A stretch of 64,000 bases of DNA from Myceligenerans pegani (GCF_014892515.1 NZ_JADBGR010000112.1:121382-185381); one strand, 5' to 3'; shown: positions 43,384 through 52,386, numbered from the stretch's first letter. Program-made: numbers and translations. The notes: generated by a model not told the origin, from the sequence alone.

Positions 43384-45689
43384 CCGTCGACCTTCCCGGC
43401 ATGCCGACCGACGGCGAACAGTACCTCGAATGGGGGAACGACGTCGTCCGTCTCGTCGTCGCGCATGGACCCGACAGCGCGCCGCGCCTGGTCGCGCTGT
43501 GGCACGCCGACGAACCGCGCCCCGATCTGGCGGCGCTGCGCCGCTCGGCGCTGCCGGTGCTGGAAGTGGCGGTGCTCGGCGAAGGCCGCTCCGGAACATC
43601 CGGCAAACGACACGTCGACGGCGCCGTCGCGCAGCGGCTCCGGCTCACCGCCCACCGGGAGGGACACGCGGACGGCACATCCTGGCTCGAGTTCGACCTG
43701 GCCGAGGAACCCGTGGCGGCCGGTGCCGCCGGAACCTCCGCCGGAGCCGTCCCCGGGTTGCGCGCCACGGTGACCTACCAGGCGTTCGACGGCGTGCCGG
43801 CAGTGCGCTCGAGCGCGCGGATCACGGCGACGTCCACGGCCTTGCTGGATCACGCGACCACGGGCGTGCTCTCCGGACTCGGCCACGGGGCACGCTGGGA
43901 GGACGAGCTTGCCGTGTGGGAGGCGGCCAACCCGTGGAGCGGGGAGTTCCGCTGGCGTCGCTCGACCCTGGTGGAGCGCGGGTTGTACGACGTCGGGATG
44001 ACCCGGTACGGGCAGGTCGGTGCGAAGAACCGCATCACCCTGACCTCGACGGGTGCCTGGTCCACGGCCGAGCATCTCGCGCAGGGGATGGTGGAGGACG
44101 CCCGTACCGGCCGGATGGTCGCCTGGCAGGTGGAGACCAACGGCGCGTGGCACGCGGAACTGGGTGACCGGTACGACGACGTGTACCTCCTGGTCACCGG
44201 CCCGACCGCGCTGGAGCACCAGTGGGCGGGGCGGGTGGGACCGGGTGCGTTCGTGGAGACGGTGCCGGTGAGCCTCGCCGTCGTGCCCGGACACGCGTCC
44301 GGGACGGACGCCACGCTCGGCGCCTGCGCCGCGGTGCTGACCACGCACCGGCGTCGTGGCCGGCGTGCGCACCCGGACCACGAACGTCTGCCCGTGATCT
44401 ATAACGACTTTCTCAACGGACTGATGTCGGACCCCACGACGGAACGTGTCCTGCCCCTGGTCGAGGCCGCGGCGGACCTCGGTGCGGAGTACTACGTCAT
44501 GGACGCCGGCTGGTACGACGACGAGTTCGGCGGCTGGTGGGACTCGGTGGGCGCGTGGGAGCCGTCGGTGAATCGGTTTCCCGGGGGCGGGCTCAGGATG
44601 GTGCTCGACCGGGTGCGGGAGCTCGGCATGAGGCCAGGGCTGTGGCTCGAACCCGAGATGGTCGGGGTGCGCAGCCCCGTCGCCGGGGCACTGCCGCCCG
44701 AGGCGTTCTTCCGACGGCACGGACGGCGGGTCACCGAATGGGGGCGGCACCAGCTGGACCTGCGGCATCCCGCCGCCCGAGCACACCTGGACGCCGTCGT
44801 CGACCGCCTCGTGGGCGAGTTCGGGCTGGCGTACCTCAAGTTCGACCACAACGTGGACATCGGGCCGGGGACCGATGGCGGACGCCCCGACGCCGGCGCA
44901 GCGGCGGGAGCTCCGGAGCCCGCGGGCAACGGCCTGCTCGGGCAGGGGCGCGCCTTCCTGAGCTGGGCGGCGGCGGTGATGGACCGGCATCCCGGCCTAG
45001 TCGTCGAGGGCTGTGCCGCGGGTGGCTCCCGTACCGACGCAGCCTCCGGTGCGGTGTTCCCAATCCAGTCGCTGACCGACCAGCAGGACTTCCGTCTCAC
45101 CCCGCCGATCGCGGCCGCGGCCGCGTTCGCGATCCCGCCGGAGCAGGCCGGGGTATGGGCGTCGGCGGACGGCGCGATGGACGCCGAGGAGATCGCCTTC
45201 TCCCTGGTGACAGCGCTGACGTCGCGGGTGCACCTGGCTGGGCGCATCGACACGCTCGACGGGGGGCGGCGGGACGTCGTCCGCCAGGGGCTGGCTGTCC
45301 ATCGCGCGCTGCGGGCCGCCGTGGCACGCTCCGTCCCGGTCTGGCCGCTCGGCCTGCCCGGCTGGCGTGACCGGTGGATCGCGGCCGGTGCTCGCGACGG
45401 CAACGACCTCTACCTGGCCGTCTGGCGGCGCGACGGCGTCGTGGGCGGCGGCCCGGCCGGACCCGGCCCCTCGGCCGGCGACAGGAAGGGCGACACCGTC
45501 CGCCTGCCGCTGCCCGGCCTGATCGCCACCGGCGAGGCCGAGGTGCTGTACCCGACGTGGGGCGGCGAGTCGGTGTCCGTCGTCGACGGTGGCACGGCTG
45601 TCGAGCTCAAGCTGCCGATCCTGCTGGCGGCGCGGCTGCTCCATCTGCGAGTGACCGGCGGCGAGCGTTCCGAGGTGGACAGAGACTGA
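43380..45689 (+). CDS. GH36 alpha-galactosidase
   Basis: The GTG at 43380 gives 769 residues, about the usual GH36 length; a longer frame to 43272 lies inside the permease gene and was rejected. The nucleophile is Asp489 in YLKFDHNVDIGPG and the acid/base Asp553 in EGCAAGGSRTD. YYVMDAGWYDDEFGGWW marks the start of the barrel. There is no signal peptide, so it should act on imported alpha-galactosides. It is the last gene of the importer operon. Confidence 0.9.
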   Translation: MTVDLPGMPTDGEQYLEWGNDVVRLVVAHGPDSAPRLVALWHADEPRPDLAALRRSALPVLEVAVLGEGRSGTSGKRHVDGAVAQRLRLTAHREGHADGTSWLEFDLAEEPVAAGAAGTSAGAVPGLRATVTYQAFDGVPAVRSSARITATSTALLDHATTGVLSGLGHGARWEDELAVWEAANPWSGEFRWRRSTLVERGLYDVGMTRYGQVGAKNRITLTSTGAWSTAEHLAQGMVEDARTGRMVAWQVETNGAWHAELGDRYDDVYLLVTGPTALEHQWAGRVGPGAFVETVPVSLAVVPGHASGTDATLGACAAVLTTHRRRGRRAHPDHERLPVIYNDFLNGLMSDPTTERVLPLVEAAADLGAEYYVMDAGWYDDEFGGWWDSVGAWEPSVNRFPGGGLRMVLDRVRELGMRPGLWLEPEMVGVRSPVAGALPPEAFFRRHGRRVTEWGRHQLDLRHPAARAHLDAVVDRLVGEFGLAYLKFDHNVDIGPGTDGGRPDAGAAAGAPEPAGNGLLGQGRAFLSWAAAVMDRHPGLVVEGCAAGGSRTDAASGAVFPIQSLTDQQDFRLTPPIAAAAAFAIPPEQAGVWASADGAMDAEEIAFSLVTALTSRVHLAGRIDTLDGGRRDVVRQGLAVHRALRAAVARSVPVWPLGLPGWRDRWIAAGARDGNDLYLAVWRRDGVVGGGPAGPGPSAGDRKGDTVRLPLPGLIATGEAEVLYPTWGGESVSVVDGGTAVELKLPILLAARLLHLRVTGGERSEVDRD

Positions 45690-45728
45690 GGCGAAAGCGG
45701 GCTGACTCCCCCCAGGGGAGAGGGGGAA

Positions 45729-45755
45729 CGGGGCCGGCAGGCTCTGCCGGCCCCG
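45729..45755. terminator. Bidirectional hairpin between GH36 and the minus-strand GH gene
   Basis: A perfect 12-bp stem, CGGGGCCGGCAG at 45729-45740 with 45744-45755, closes on the 3-base loop GCT. It lies between convergent genes and ends 10 bases from the stop of the minus-strand gene. Confidence 0.8.
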
Positions 45756-45765
45756 CACCGTCGTC

Positions 45766-47610
45766 TCACCTGCCGAGGAGTCGCCAGGTCTGGTTCTTCG
45801 GGTTGCTCTGGCCGGCGGGGTTGCACGTCCACTGGTGTACGGCGGCCCTTGGCGCGGTGGAGATCTCGCTCACGTCGACGCATTTGCCGCTGTGGCGCGC
45901 GACGAGCTGGTAGTCCTGCGCGGCGTTGCCCGAGTAGGTCACCTTCCTGAGCTGGAACTGCTGGTTGTGGGCTCCGGAAATGCACGTCCACTGGTGCACG
46001 GCGGCGCCGTCGGAGGTCGACACCTGCGAGACGTCGAGGCACTTGCCGCTCTGCGCGTTCGTGACCGTGTAGGTGTCGGCCACTCCGCTGACCGGGGTGA
46101 AGCGCCAGATCTGCTGGTCTCCACCCTCGCAGTGGTACTGCTGCTGAACGTTGCCGTCGGTCCGGGAGAGGTCGGTGTTGTCGAGGCAGAGGCCGCTGTG
46201 CTGGGCGACGGCCACGGACGTGAAGCTAGCGTCACCCGGCGGCAGGACGGTGATGGTGTAGCCGTCGTCGTAGTTGGTGCGGGGGATGTTGACGGTCGTG
46301 GCGTTGTTGTTCAGCGTGACGACGGTGTCAGAAATGGTCTCGGGCCCCTGCACCGCGCCACCGGCGTTGTAGGGGACACGCTGTACGAGGACCCGCACCT
46401 GGTTGCCGGAGGCGATGTCTGAGGTCGCGTGGAGGTTGTTCAGGTTGATCGCCATGTTGCCGGTCGTGCCACCGCCGCCCAGCAGGATCTGGGCCTTGCC
46501 GGCGGATTTCGTGGCGAAGGCGTCGTAGGCCGGGCTCGGCGTCGTGGAGACGATGTTCCCCGTCATGGAGCCGTAGTACTTGTACATCCACCATTCGCCG
46601 GTGGGCAGGTACTGCGATCCGGTCTTGACGAGCAGCTTGGCGAGGTAGTCGTTGAGTGCCGCTCCTGCACCCCAGTTGGCGCGGAGGCCGACGGCGCCGG
46701 CTCGCTCGAACCGGGCGATGTACCACGCGCCGTCGGCAGGCGTCTGCTCGGACGGGCTGGCGTACTCGTTGATCTGGTACCGCGTGGTGCGCGGCAGGGA
46801 GCGCTCGGCCAGCAGCGCGTCAGCCGCCTGGCTCGTCGCGACCGGATCGCCGGGCAGGACGTGCCAGCTGTAGATGTCCGGGGTGTCGCCGGTCGCCCTG
46901 GCGTGGTCCAGGTAGGTGGTCCACCAGGTGTTCGACGCCGACGGCGGTCGGGCCGTGCTGGGGCCGACGATCACCGCGCCCGGGACGGCCGCCCGGATGC
47001 GGTCGTGCGCCCGGCTCCACATCTGGAGGTACTGGGCCTGCGTGCGGTTCCAGAAGAGGCTGGCGTCCGGCTCGTTCCAGATGTCCCACTGCACCTCGAC
47101 ACCGCTCGTCCGGACGTCGGCGATCAGCCGGTCGAGGAAGGCGTCGAACGAGGACCAGTCCCCGTCGTCACCGGGGAAGACGGCGGCACGGGCCTCACCG
47201 TCCGCGCCCCACAGGTCGTGCACGAGGATGACGAACGTCCCGCCGAGCTGGGCGGTCCGCTCTGCCTGCTCCCTGGTCGCGGTCCAGCGGCGCTCGTACG
47301 TCCCGCCGATCCAGCCACCGGGGTTGTCGAGCTGGGCGCCGCCCGCGCGCATGTAGTTCCACCCGATGTCGGTGTAGAAGTGGTCCTGCGGCAGCGTGCC
47401 GTCCTCGGTCATCCCGTAGATGGTTCCCGAGGCGAGGTGCTGCGGTGAGCCGCCCGAGACGGCAAAGTCGACGGAGACGGTCTCGTCGGCGGCGACGGCG
47501 GCCTGGCCCGGCGCAAGCGCCAGGCCGACCGCCGCGATCGCGAGCGGGGCGACGGCTCGTCGCATTCGCTCCCTCCGGCTTGTCCGGCGGGGGGTGTTGG
47601 CGTATTTCAC
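45766..47610 (-). CDS. Secreted GH-A-like glycosidase (GH39-like) with ricin-type lectin domain
   Basis: I chose the GTG at 47610 because AAGGAG lies at 47616-47621 and a Sec signal peptide follows directly (Arg-rich start, then hydrophobic to about residue 41). The 614-residue protein has a (beta/alpha)8 domain with acid/base Glu180 in WDIWNEPDAS and nucleophile Glu282 in INEYASPSEQ, as in clan GH-A and closest in feel to GH39. Residues about 475-614 form a ricin B-type beta-trefoil (three repeats such as SGKCLDVSQVSTSDGAAVHQW), a CBM13-like sugar-binding module. It is divergent from the second LacI gene and faces its operators. Confidence 0.8.
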   Translation of the reverse strand: MKYANTPRRTSRRERMRRAVAPLAIAAVGLALAPGQAAVAADETVSVDFAVSGGSPQHLASGTIYGMTEDGTLPQDHFYTDIGWNYMRAGGAQLDNPGGWIGGTYERRWTATREQAERTAQLGGTFVILVHDLWGADGEARAAVFPGDDGDWSSFDAFLDRLIADVRTSGVEVQWDIWNEPDASLFWNRTQAQYLQMWSRAHDRIRAAVPGAVIVGPSTARPPSASNTWWTTYLDHARATGDTPDIYSWHVLPGDPVATSQAADALLAERSLPRTTRYQINEYASPSEQTPADGAWYIARFERAGAVGLRANWGAGAALNDYLAKLLVKTGSQYLPTGEWWMYKYYGSMTGNIVSTTPSPAYDAFATKSAGKAQILLGGGGTTGNMAINLNNLHATSDIASGNQVRVLVQRVPYNAGGAVQGPETISDTVVTLNNNATTVNIPRTNYDDGYTITVLPPGDASFTSVAVAQHSGLCLDNTDLSRTDGNVQQQYHCEGGDQQIWRFTPVSGVADTYTVTNAQSGKCLDVSQVSTSDGAAVHQWTCISGAHNQQFQLRKVTYSGNAAQDYQLVARHSGKCVDVSEISTAPRAAVHQWTCNPAGQSNPKNQTWRLLGR

Positions 47611-47747
47611 GAGCGCTCCTTTGCATCTGTGCGGGGACCGCTCCGCAGCGAGCGGTCCTTTTCGGAGGATCTCTGCCCCGGCGACCGGGGTCGGCGGGTG
47701 CGGTCGTGACGGCGTACGGATCAACCGCGGCCGACGCCGCGGACCGG

Positions 47748-47775
47748 CGAACCGGTTCGTCAGCGAACCGGTTCG
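47748..47775. promoter_or_regulatory. Tandem perfect palindromes, predicted LacI-type operators
   Basis: CGAACCGGTTCG occurs at 47748-47759 and again at 47764-47775, centre to centre 16 bases. Both lie in the 334-base divergent space between the secreted GH gene and the second LacI gene. The rest of that space shows nothing else recognisable beyond the weaker copy at 47891. Confidence 0.7.
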
Positions 47776-47890
47776 CCAATTACATCACTCACGGCAATCG
47801 CCGACAAGGGGTCCTGGGCCGGCCGTGCGATCGGGGATGTGCCTCCGGAGGCCGGTGCGTCGTGTTGCCGCCTGCCATCCTGGTCATCAG

Positions 47891-47902
47891 CGAACCGATA
47901 CG
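47891..47902. promoter_or_regulatory. Weaker third copy of the CGAACCGGTTCG operator
   Basis: CGAACCGATACG differs at two positions from the tandem operators upstream. It lies 42 bases before the LacI start at 47945, which suggests autoregulation. Confidence 0.5.
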
Positions 47903-47944
47903 CTCGCGCTCGCAGATGGAGAACGGCCGGAGGAGGCGCGTGGC

Positions 47945-48958
47945 ATGGCAACGATCGGTGATGTCGCCCGGGAGGCGGGCGTCGCGCGTAGCACGGTCTC
48001 TGCGGTCCTGACCGGCCGCAAGCTCGTCCTGCCCGAGACGCGCCAGCGCGTCGAGGATGCGATCGCCAAGCTCAACTTCTCCGTCAACGCCGGTGCCAGG
48101 GCCCTGGCCACGTCCCGCACCATGGCGATCGGAGCCGTCGTGCGATTCCACGAGGCGGAGTTCAGCCCGGCGCTTGCGACCTATCTCGTCGCTCTCTCCG
48201 ACGCGGCAACCGAACAGGGCTACTCGGTCCAGTTGCTGACCGAGCGGGACGGTGTGGGGGCAGTACACCGCGCGATCGCCGGACGACGGGTGGACGGCCT
48301 CGTCCTGTTCAACGTCGTCGAGGACGACCCGCGTCTGGAGCCGATCACGACCGCAGGCTTCCCGGCCGTACTCCTCGGCATGCCACGCGAGACCCGGGGG
48401 GTGGACGCCGTGGACCTCGACTTCGCCGTGGGTGCGCGCCTGCTCGTGGACCACCTCGCCGACTCCGGGCACCGCGAGGTGACCTTCGTGCGATGGCCCG
48501 ACTCCCTGTACGCGGCGGGCGCCACGTACGCCCTGCGTTTCGCCGACGCGGTCCGGCAGCGGGTGGCCGGCCACGGCATGAAGCTCGAGGAGCTCGCATG
48601 CCCGGTGGGTCCGGAGCAGGTGCGGGCGGTGCTCGGCGAGCGGCTGCGCCGTGCCGACGCGCCGCACGCACTGCTTGTTCACAACGACGCGGCCGCGGCG
48701 ATGCTGCCGTTCGCCCTGCATGATGTCGATGTCAAGACTCCCGGGGGGCCCAGCGTCGTCTCCCTGCACTCGTCCGAGCTGGCACGCCTGTACGCGCTGC
48801 CGTTCACGTCGGTCGAGTCGGAGCCGGACGCGGTCGTCCGTGCGGCGGTGGAGCTCGTGATCAACAGGATCGCGGATCCTGGACTGCCTGTCGCTCGTCG
48901 CCTCGTGGCCCCGCACATCGTCGAACGCGGCGGCGTCAGCCGCTCCGCCGCGTCGTGA
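47945..48958 (+). CDS. LacI-family repressor
   Basis: The 337-residue protein begins MATIGDVAREAGVARSTVSA, a standard LacI helix-turn-helix, with the hinge after KLNFSVNAGARAL. The effector domain contains VDGLVLFNVVEDD and a C-terminal GGPSVVSLHSSELARL. An A-R-S-T-V reading helix differs from that of the other LacI (V-S-V-P-T-V), in line with a different operator. It is divergent from the secreted GH gene at 45766-47610 and probably controls that gene and itself. Confidence 0.87.
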   Translation: MATIGDVAREAGVARSTVSAVLTGRKLVLPETRQRVEDAIAKLNFSVNAGARALATSRTMAIGAVVRFHEAEFSPALATYLVALSDAATEQGYSVQLLTERDGVGAVHRAIAGRRVDGLVLFNVVEDDPRLEPITTAGFPAVLLGMPRETRGVDAVDLDFAVGARLLVDHLADSGHREVTFVRWPDSLYAAGATYALRFADAVRQRVAGHGMKLEELACPVGPEQVRAVLGERLRRADAPHALLVHNDAAAAMLPFALHDVDVKTPGGPSVVSLHSSELARLYALPFTSVESEPDAVVRAAVELVINRIADPGLPVARRLVAPHIVERGGVSRSAAS

Positions 48959-49119
48959 GGTATGGGCTGGTCTCAGCCCGAGCCCCATCCGCTCGGCGAG
49001 CCAGGTGAGGCTGCCCACTCGGTCCCGCGGCACCGGTACGGCCATCCGCCGTCCGGCGTGGGTCTGTCGGAAGCGGACGGGCCCGCCTTGCGCAGCCACC
49101 GTGGTCTGGTGCACACTCA

Positions 49120-49151
49120 TGTCGACCAGATTGTCGACATTGTTGTTGACA
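49120..49151. promoter_or_regulatory. Three TGTYGACM boxes with an exact 12-bp period
   Basis: TGTCGACC (49120), TGTCGACA (49132) and TGTTGACA (49144) follow each other every 12 bases just upstream of the first gene of the operon (ATG 49171). The middle one is a perfect palindrome. GntR/FadR-type regulators often use T-GT-N-AC-A sites, so the GntR at 55238 is a possible ligand. The rest of 48959-49119 shows nothing recognisable. Confidence 0.5.
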
Positions 49152-49170
49152 CCAGAGGAGGCGGGCGAGG

Positions 49171-49965
49171 ATGGCCGTACGTGTGGCAGTGCTCGGGCTC
49201 GGCGAGGCCGGCTCCGAGATAGCAAGAGGACTCGTCGACGCCGGCGCGGTCGTGCAGGGCTACGACCCGATCAGGCCGGCGCCCTCGGGAGTCCACGTAC
49301 GCCACAGCGAGGCGGACGCCGTCATCGGCGCCCAGCTCGTGCTGAGCGTCAACAGCGCCGCTGATGCCCCGACCGCGCTCCGCAACGGCGCCCGGGCCGC
49401 TCACCAGGCAGTCTGGGCCGACCTCAACACCGGGAGCGCCGGCCTCAAGCGCGACCTGGCCGCGGCACTCGCCGAGTCGTCGCCGACCTCGCTCTTCGCC
49501 GACGTCGCCCTGATGAGCCCCGTGCCCGGTAGGGGCCTGCGCACCCCTATGCTCGTCAGTGGCCCCGGCGCCCGGCAGTTCGCCGAGACCCTCGGGCCGC
49601 TGGGCGCCGGCGTGACGATCATCGACGGCGGGCCCGGACAGGCCGCCACGCGCAAGCTGTTGCGCAGCGTCTTCTTCAAGGGCCTCGCCGCAGCCGTCGT
49701 CGAGGCGCTGGCCGCGGCGCGGACCGTCGGCCTCGAGCCCTGGCTGCGCGACAACATCGCCGACGAGCTCGCCCGCGCGGACGCCACGACGGTCGAGCGG
49801 CTGGTCGCCGGGTCGGCCGAGCACGCGCTGCGCCGGTCCCACGAGATGGCGGCGGCGGCCGAGCTGTTGGCCGAGCTTGGCGTCGAACCCCGCATCGCCG
49901 GCGCGAGCCGCGACCTCCTGGTCGAGCTCGCACATTCCAACCACGCAGAGGAACGGACCGTATGA
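49171..49965 (+). CDS. NAD(P)-dependent dehydrogenase with DUF1932-type C-terminal domain
   Basis: The 264-residue protein has a Rossmann fold (VAVLGLGEAGSEIARGL, residues 5-21), then LVLSVNSAADAP and a lysine-bearing helix region near RKLLRSVFFKGLAAAVVEAL, like 6-phosphogluconate dehydrogenase relatives with a DUF1932 end. It is thus probably a beta-hydroxyacid dehydrogenase-type enzyme. It opens an eight-gene run in which most genes overlap by 4 bases. The substrate is unknown; the GalB/aldolase genes downstream point to a branched tricarboxylic hydroxyacid. Confidence 0.8.
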   Translation: MAVRVAVLGLGEAGSEIARGLVDAGAVVQGYDPIRPAPSGVHVRHSEADAVIGAQLVLSVNSAADAPTALRNGARAAHQAVWADLNTGSAGLKRDLAAALAESSPTSLFADVALMSPVPGRGLRTPMLVSGPGARQFAETLGPLGAGVTIIDGGPGQAATRKLLRSVFFKGLAAAVVEALAAARTVGLEPWLRDNIADELARADATTVERLVAGSAEHALRRSHEMAAAAELLAELGVEPRIAGASRDLLVELAHSNHAEERTV

Positions 49966-50984
49966 CCGACACCCACGCCCACGCCGGCCTGCAAGGCCGC
50001 ATCGGCCCGGAGGCCTCCGTCGGCCCCGACGCTCACCCTGTTCCGTCGGCACGAGCCCGTGAGCTCGTCCGAGGCGCCTACGACACACACGTGCACGTCG
50101 CTCCCGACGTGATGAAGCGGCGCGTCGGCGACATCGAGCTCGCCCAGCGGTTCGTCGACGTCGGCCAGGCCGGGTTCGTGCTCAAGTCGCACTACGTGCC
50201 GACGGCGGAGCGCGCAGAGAACGTGCGCAAGGTCGTGCCGGGCGCCGACGTTCTCGGCGCGATCACGCTCAACTCCTCGGTCGGCGGGCTCAACCCCGTG
50301 GCCGTCGAGATCGCGGCACGGCAGGGCGCCCGCGTCGTCTGGCTACCCACCGTCGACTGCACCAACCAGCGTGAGAGCCGCGCCCAGGCGCCGGCCGGCG
50401 CCGTCCCGCCGATGTGGGCCCAGATCCAGGACGAACTCGCCGAGCGCGGAATCATGGCGCCCGCCATCCCCGTCGTCGACGACGACGGCCCGGTGCAGGC
50501 CCTGCGCGACGTGCTCGACCTCATCGCCCGGCACGACCTGGTGCTGGCGACGGGGCATCTGTCCGGCGCGGAGATTCTCCAGGTCGTCCGCGCGGCGGCC
50601 GAGGCGGGAGTGCGGCGCATGGTGGTGACGCACCCCGAGTTCACCTCGCAGAAGATCCCCGTCGACGCCCAGCGCGAGCTGGCCGAGTACGGCGCCCTCA
50701 TGGAACGGTGCTTCACGACCCCGCACAGCGGCAAGGTCTCGTGGGCGCAGTTCTACGACCACGTCCGCCGCGTCGGACCCGAGCACTCGGTCCTGTCCAG
50801 CGACTTGGGGCAGCCGTTCAACCCGCCCGTCGAGGACGGACTGGCGCTGCTCGCCGACGGTTTCCTGGCCAACGGGTTCTCCGAGGAGGAGATCCACACG
50901 ATGGCGGTCGTGAACTCCCGGCGGCTCGCGGTCGTCGGGGCCCCCGTCGAAGCTCCTGTCGGCTCCGAGGGGGTGCGCGCATGA
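49962..50984 (+). CDS. DUF6282-like amidohydrolase-superfamily protein
   Basis: The 340-residue protein carries the metal-site order of the amidohydrolase superfamily: His43 and His45 in YDTHVHVAPD, Lys75 or His77 in VLKSHYVP, His199 in ATGHLSG, His224 in VVTHPEF and Asp281 in LSSDLGQPFNP. It resembles DUF6282 proteins, for which I know of no assigned reaction. Its position directly before a 4-oxalomesaconate hydratase suggests a hydrolase making that substrate, as LigI does from 2-pyrone-4,6-dicarboxylate; this is inference. Overlaps of 4 bases on both sides indicate coupling. Confidence 0.75.
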   Translation: MTDTHAHAGLQGRIGPEASVGPDAHPVPSARARELVRGAYDTHVHVAPDVMKRRVGDIELAQRFVDVGQAGFVLKSHYVPTAERAENVRKVVPGADVLGAITLNSSVGGLNPVAVEIAARQGARVVWLPTVDCTNQRESRAQAPAGAVPPMWAQIQDELAERGIMAPAIPVVDDDGPVQALRDVLDLIARHDLVLATGHLSGAEILQVVRAAAEAGVRRMVVTHPEFTSQKIPVDAQRELAEYGALMERCFTTPHSGKVSWAQFYDHVRRVGPEHSVLSSDLGQPFNPPVEDGLALLADGFLANGFSEEEIHTMAVVNSRRLAVVGAPVEAPVGSEGVRA

Positions 50985-51697
50985 GCGGGCGCCGGCTCCT
51001 GGTCGTGGGCGCGCACAGCGCCGACTTCGTCTGGCGTGCCTCCGGCGCGATCGCCAAGAACACTGCCGCCGGTGGCGAGTCCGTCGTGGTCGCACTGTCC
51101 TACGGCGAGCGGGGCGAGTCCGGAGAGCTCTGGAAGGAGGAGGGGCAGACCGAGGAGAACGTGAAGGCCGTGCGGCACAAGGAGGCCGAGGCGGCCGCCG
51201 CGGCCGTCGGCGCGGAGCTGGTCGCCCTCGACCTCGGTGACTACCCGCTGCGCGCGGAGCCCGACGCGGTGGACCGCCTCGCCGGTCTGATGCGCGACTT
51301 CGCGCCCGACGTCGTGCTGACGCACCCGGACAAGGACCCGTTCAACCCGGACCACCCGGTGGCGCACACCGTGGCCGCTCAGGCGCGGCTGCTGACCTCC
51401 GGCGCCGGTGTCGAGTCCGGCTTCAGGACGGTGCCGCCTACCGAGTTCCTCGTGTTCGAGCCGCACCAGCCCGAGCTGTGCGGGTTCGTGCCGACCGTCT
51501 TCGTCGACATCACCTCCGTGATGGACCGCAAGGAGGAGGCCATGTCCGCGATGGCCGCGCAGAGCTACCTGCGTGAGTACTACACCGAACGCGCGGGCCA
51601 CCGCGGCAACCACGCCCGCAAGGTGACGGGCGACAAGACGATCCGACAGGCCGAGGCGTTCCAGCGCCTGGTGCCGAACGTGGTGGAGGCACTGTGA
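50981..51697 (+). CDS. galB: 4-oxalomesaconate hydratase (PIG-L family)
   Basis: The 238-residue protein is of the PIG-L/LmbE fold but has VGAHSADFVWRASGAIA instead of the usual AHPDD, with His12 and Asp15. The second metal motif ends NPDH with His125. SYGERGESGELW, DLGDYPLRAEPD and EFLVFEPHQPELCGF closely follow Pseudomonas putida GalB, as I recall its sequence. GalB hydrates 4-oxalomesaconate to 4-carboxy-4-hydroxy-2-oxoadipate in gallate breakdown. The next gene encodes the matching aldolase type, which supports the call. Confidence 0.85.
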   Translation: MSGRRLLVVGAHSADFVWRASGAIAKNTAAGGESVVVALSYGERGESGELWKEEGQTEENVKAVRHKEAEAAAAAVGAELVALDLGDYPLRAEPDAVDRLAGLMRDFAPDVVLTHPDKDPFNPDHPVAHTVAAQARLLTSGAGVESGFRTVPPTEFLVFEPHQPELCGFVPTVFVDITSVMDRKEEAMSAMAAQSYLREYYTERAGHRGNHARKVTGDKTIRQAEAFQRLVPNVVEAL

Positions 51698-52386
51698 GCA
51701 CCGACTCCGACATGAGCACCGATCTCGACACGATCTGCCGGGAGCTGGCCGACGCCGGCGTCGCCACCGTGTACGAGGCGGCGGGCAGGCAGGGAATGGT
51801 CGACGTCGAGCTGCAGCAGATCGTGCCCGGCACCCGCGTGGCCGGACCCGCCCGTGTGGTGGCCTGTGCCCAGGACGACAACTTCGCGGTGCACCGGGCG
51901 ATGTCCGTGCTCCAGCGCGGTGAGGTGCTCGTGCTGGCCATGCCCGAGCCGCGCGCCGTCGGCCTGGTAGGAGATCTGCTCATCACCCAGGCGAAGGTGC
52001 GCGGCGCCGCCGCCATGCTCGTCGACGCCGCCGTGCGTGACGTCGATGACGTGCGCGAGCTCGGCCTGCCTGTGTGGACCCGCTGGGTTCGCGTCCGTGG
52101 CGCACGCCGCACCGATCCGGGTGACCTCGACGTCCCGGTCGAGCTGGGCGGTCAGCCGATCCGGCCGGGCGACGTCGTCGTGCTGGATCGGGACGGCGCC
52201 GTCGTCGTGCCTCAGGCGGGCCTGCCGGGCGTGCTGGACGCAACCCGTGCGCGGCTCGCCCGCGAGGCACGCATGCGCGAGCGGCTGCTCGCGGGCGAGC
52301 TCAGCTATGACATCCACGGACTGCGCGAGATCCATGAAGAGCGCGAGTTCCACCGGCAGGACGAGAAGGAGAGGAGCCCGAGATGA
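51694..52386 (+). CDS. RraA-fold aldolase, probable 4-carboxy-4-hydroxy-2-oxoadipate aldolase
   Basis: The 230-residue protein starts at the GTG overlapping the galB stop (an ATG at 51712 is possible). The RraA-fold active-site pieces are present: Gly93-Asp94 in VGDLLITQAKVRG and Arg115-Asp116 in DAAVRDVDD, which bind pyruvate and the divalent metal in class II HMG/CHA aldolases (LigK, ProA, GalC). It would split CHA to pyruvate and oxaloacetate. The DGG usual before RD is AAV here, a small departure. A regulator of RNase E is unlikely given the neighbours. Confidence 0.8.
   Translation: MSTDSDMSTDLDTICRELADAGVATVYEAAGRQGMVDVELQQIVPGTRVAGPARVVACAQDDNFAVHRAMSVLQRGEVLVLAMPEPRAVGLVGDLLITQAKVRGAAAMLVDAAVRDVDDVRELGLPVWTRWVRVRGARRTDPGDLDVPVELGGQPIRPGDVVVLDRDGAVVVPQAGLPGVLDATRARLAREARMRERLLAGELSYDIHGLREIHEEREFHRQDEKERSPR

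Noticed and set aside
47611..47724. Longer N-terminus for the lectin-containing glycosidase
   Set aside because: The GTG at 47610 has AAGGAG in the right place and starts a signal peptide; the longer form would bury that signal.
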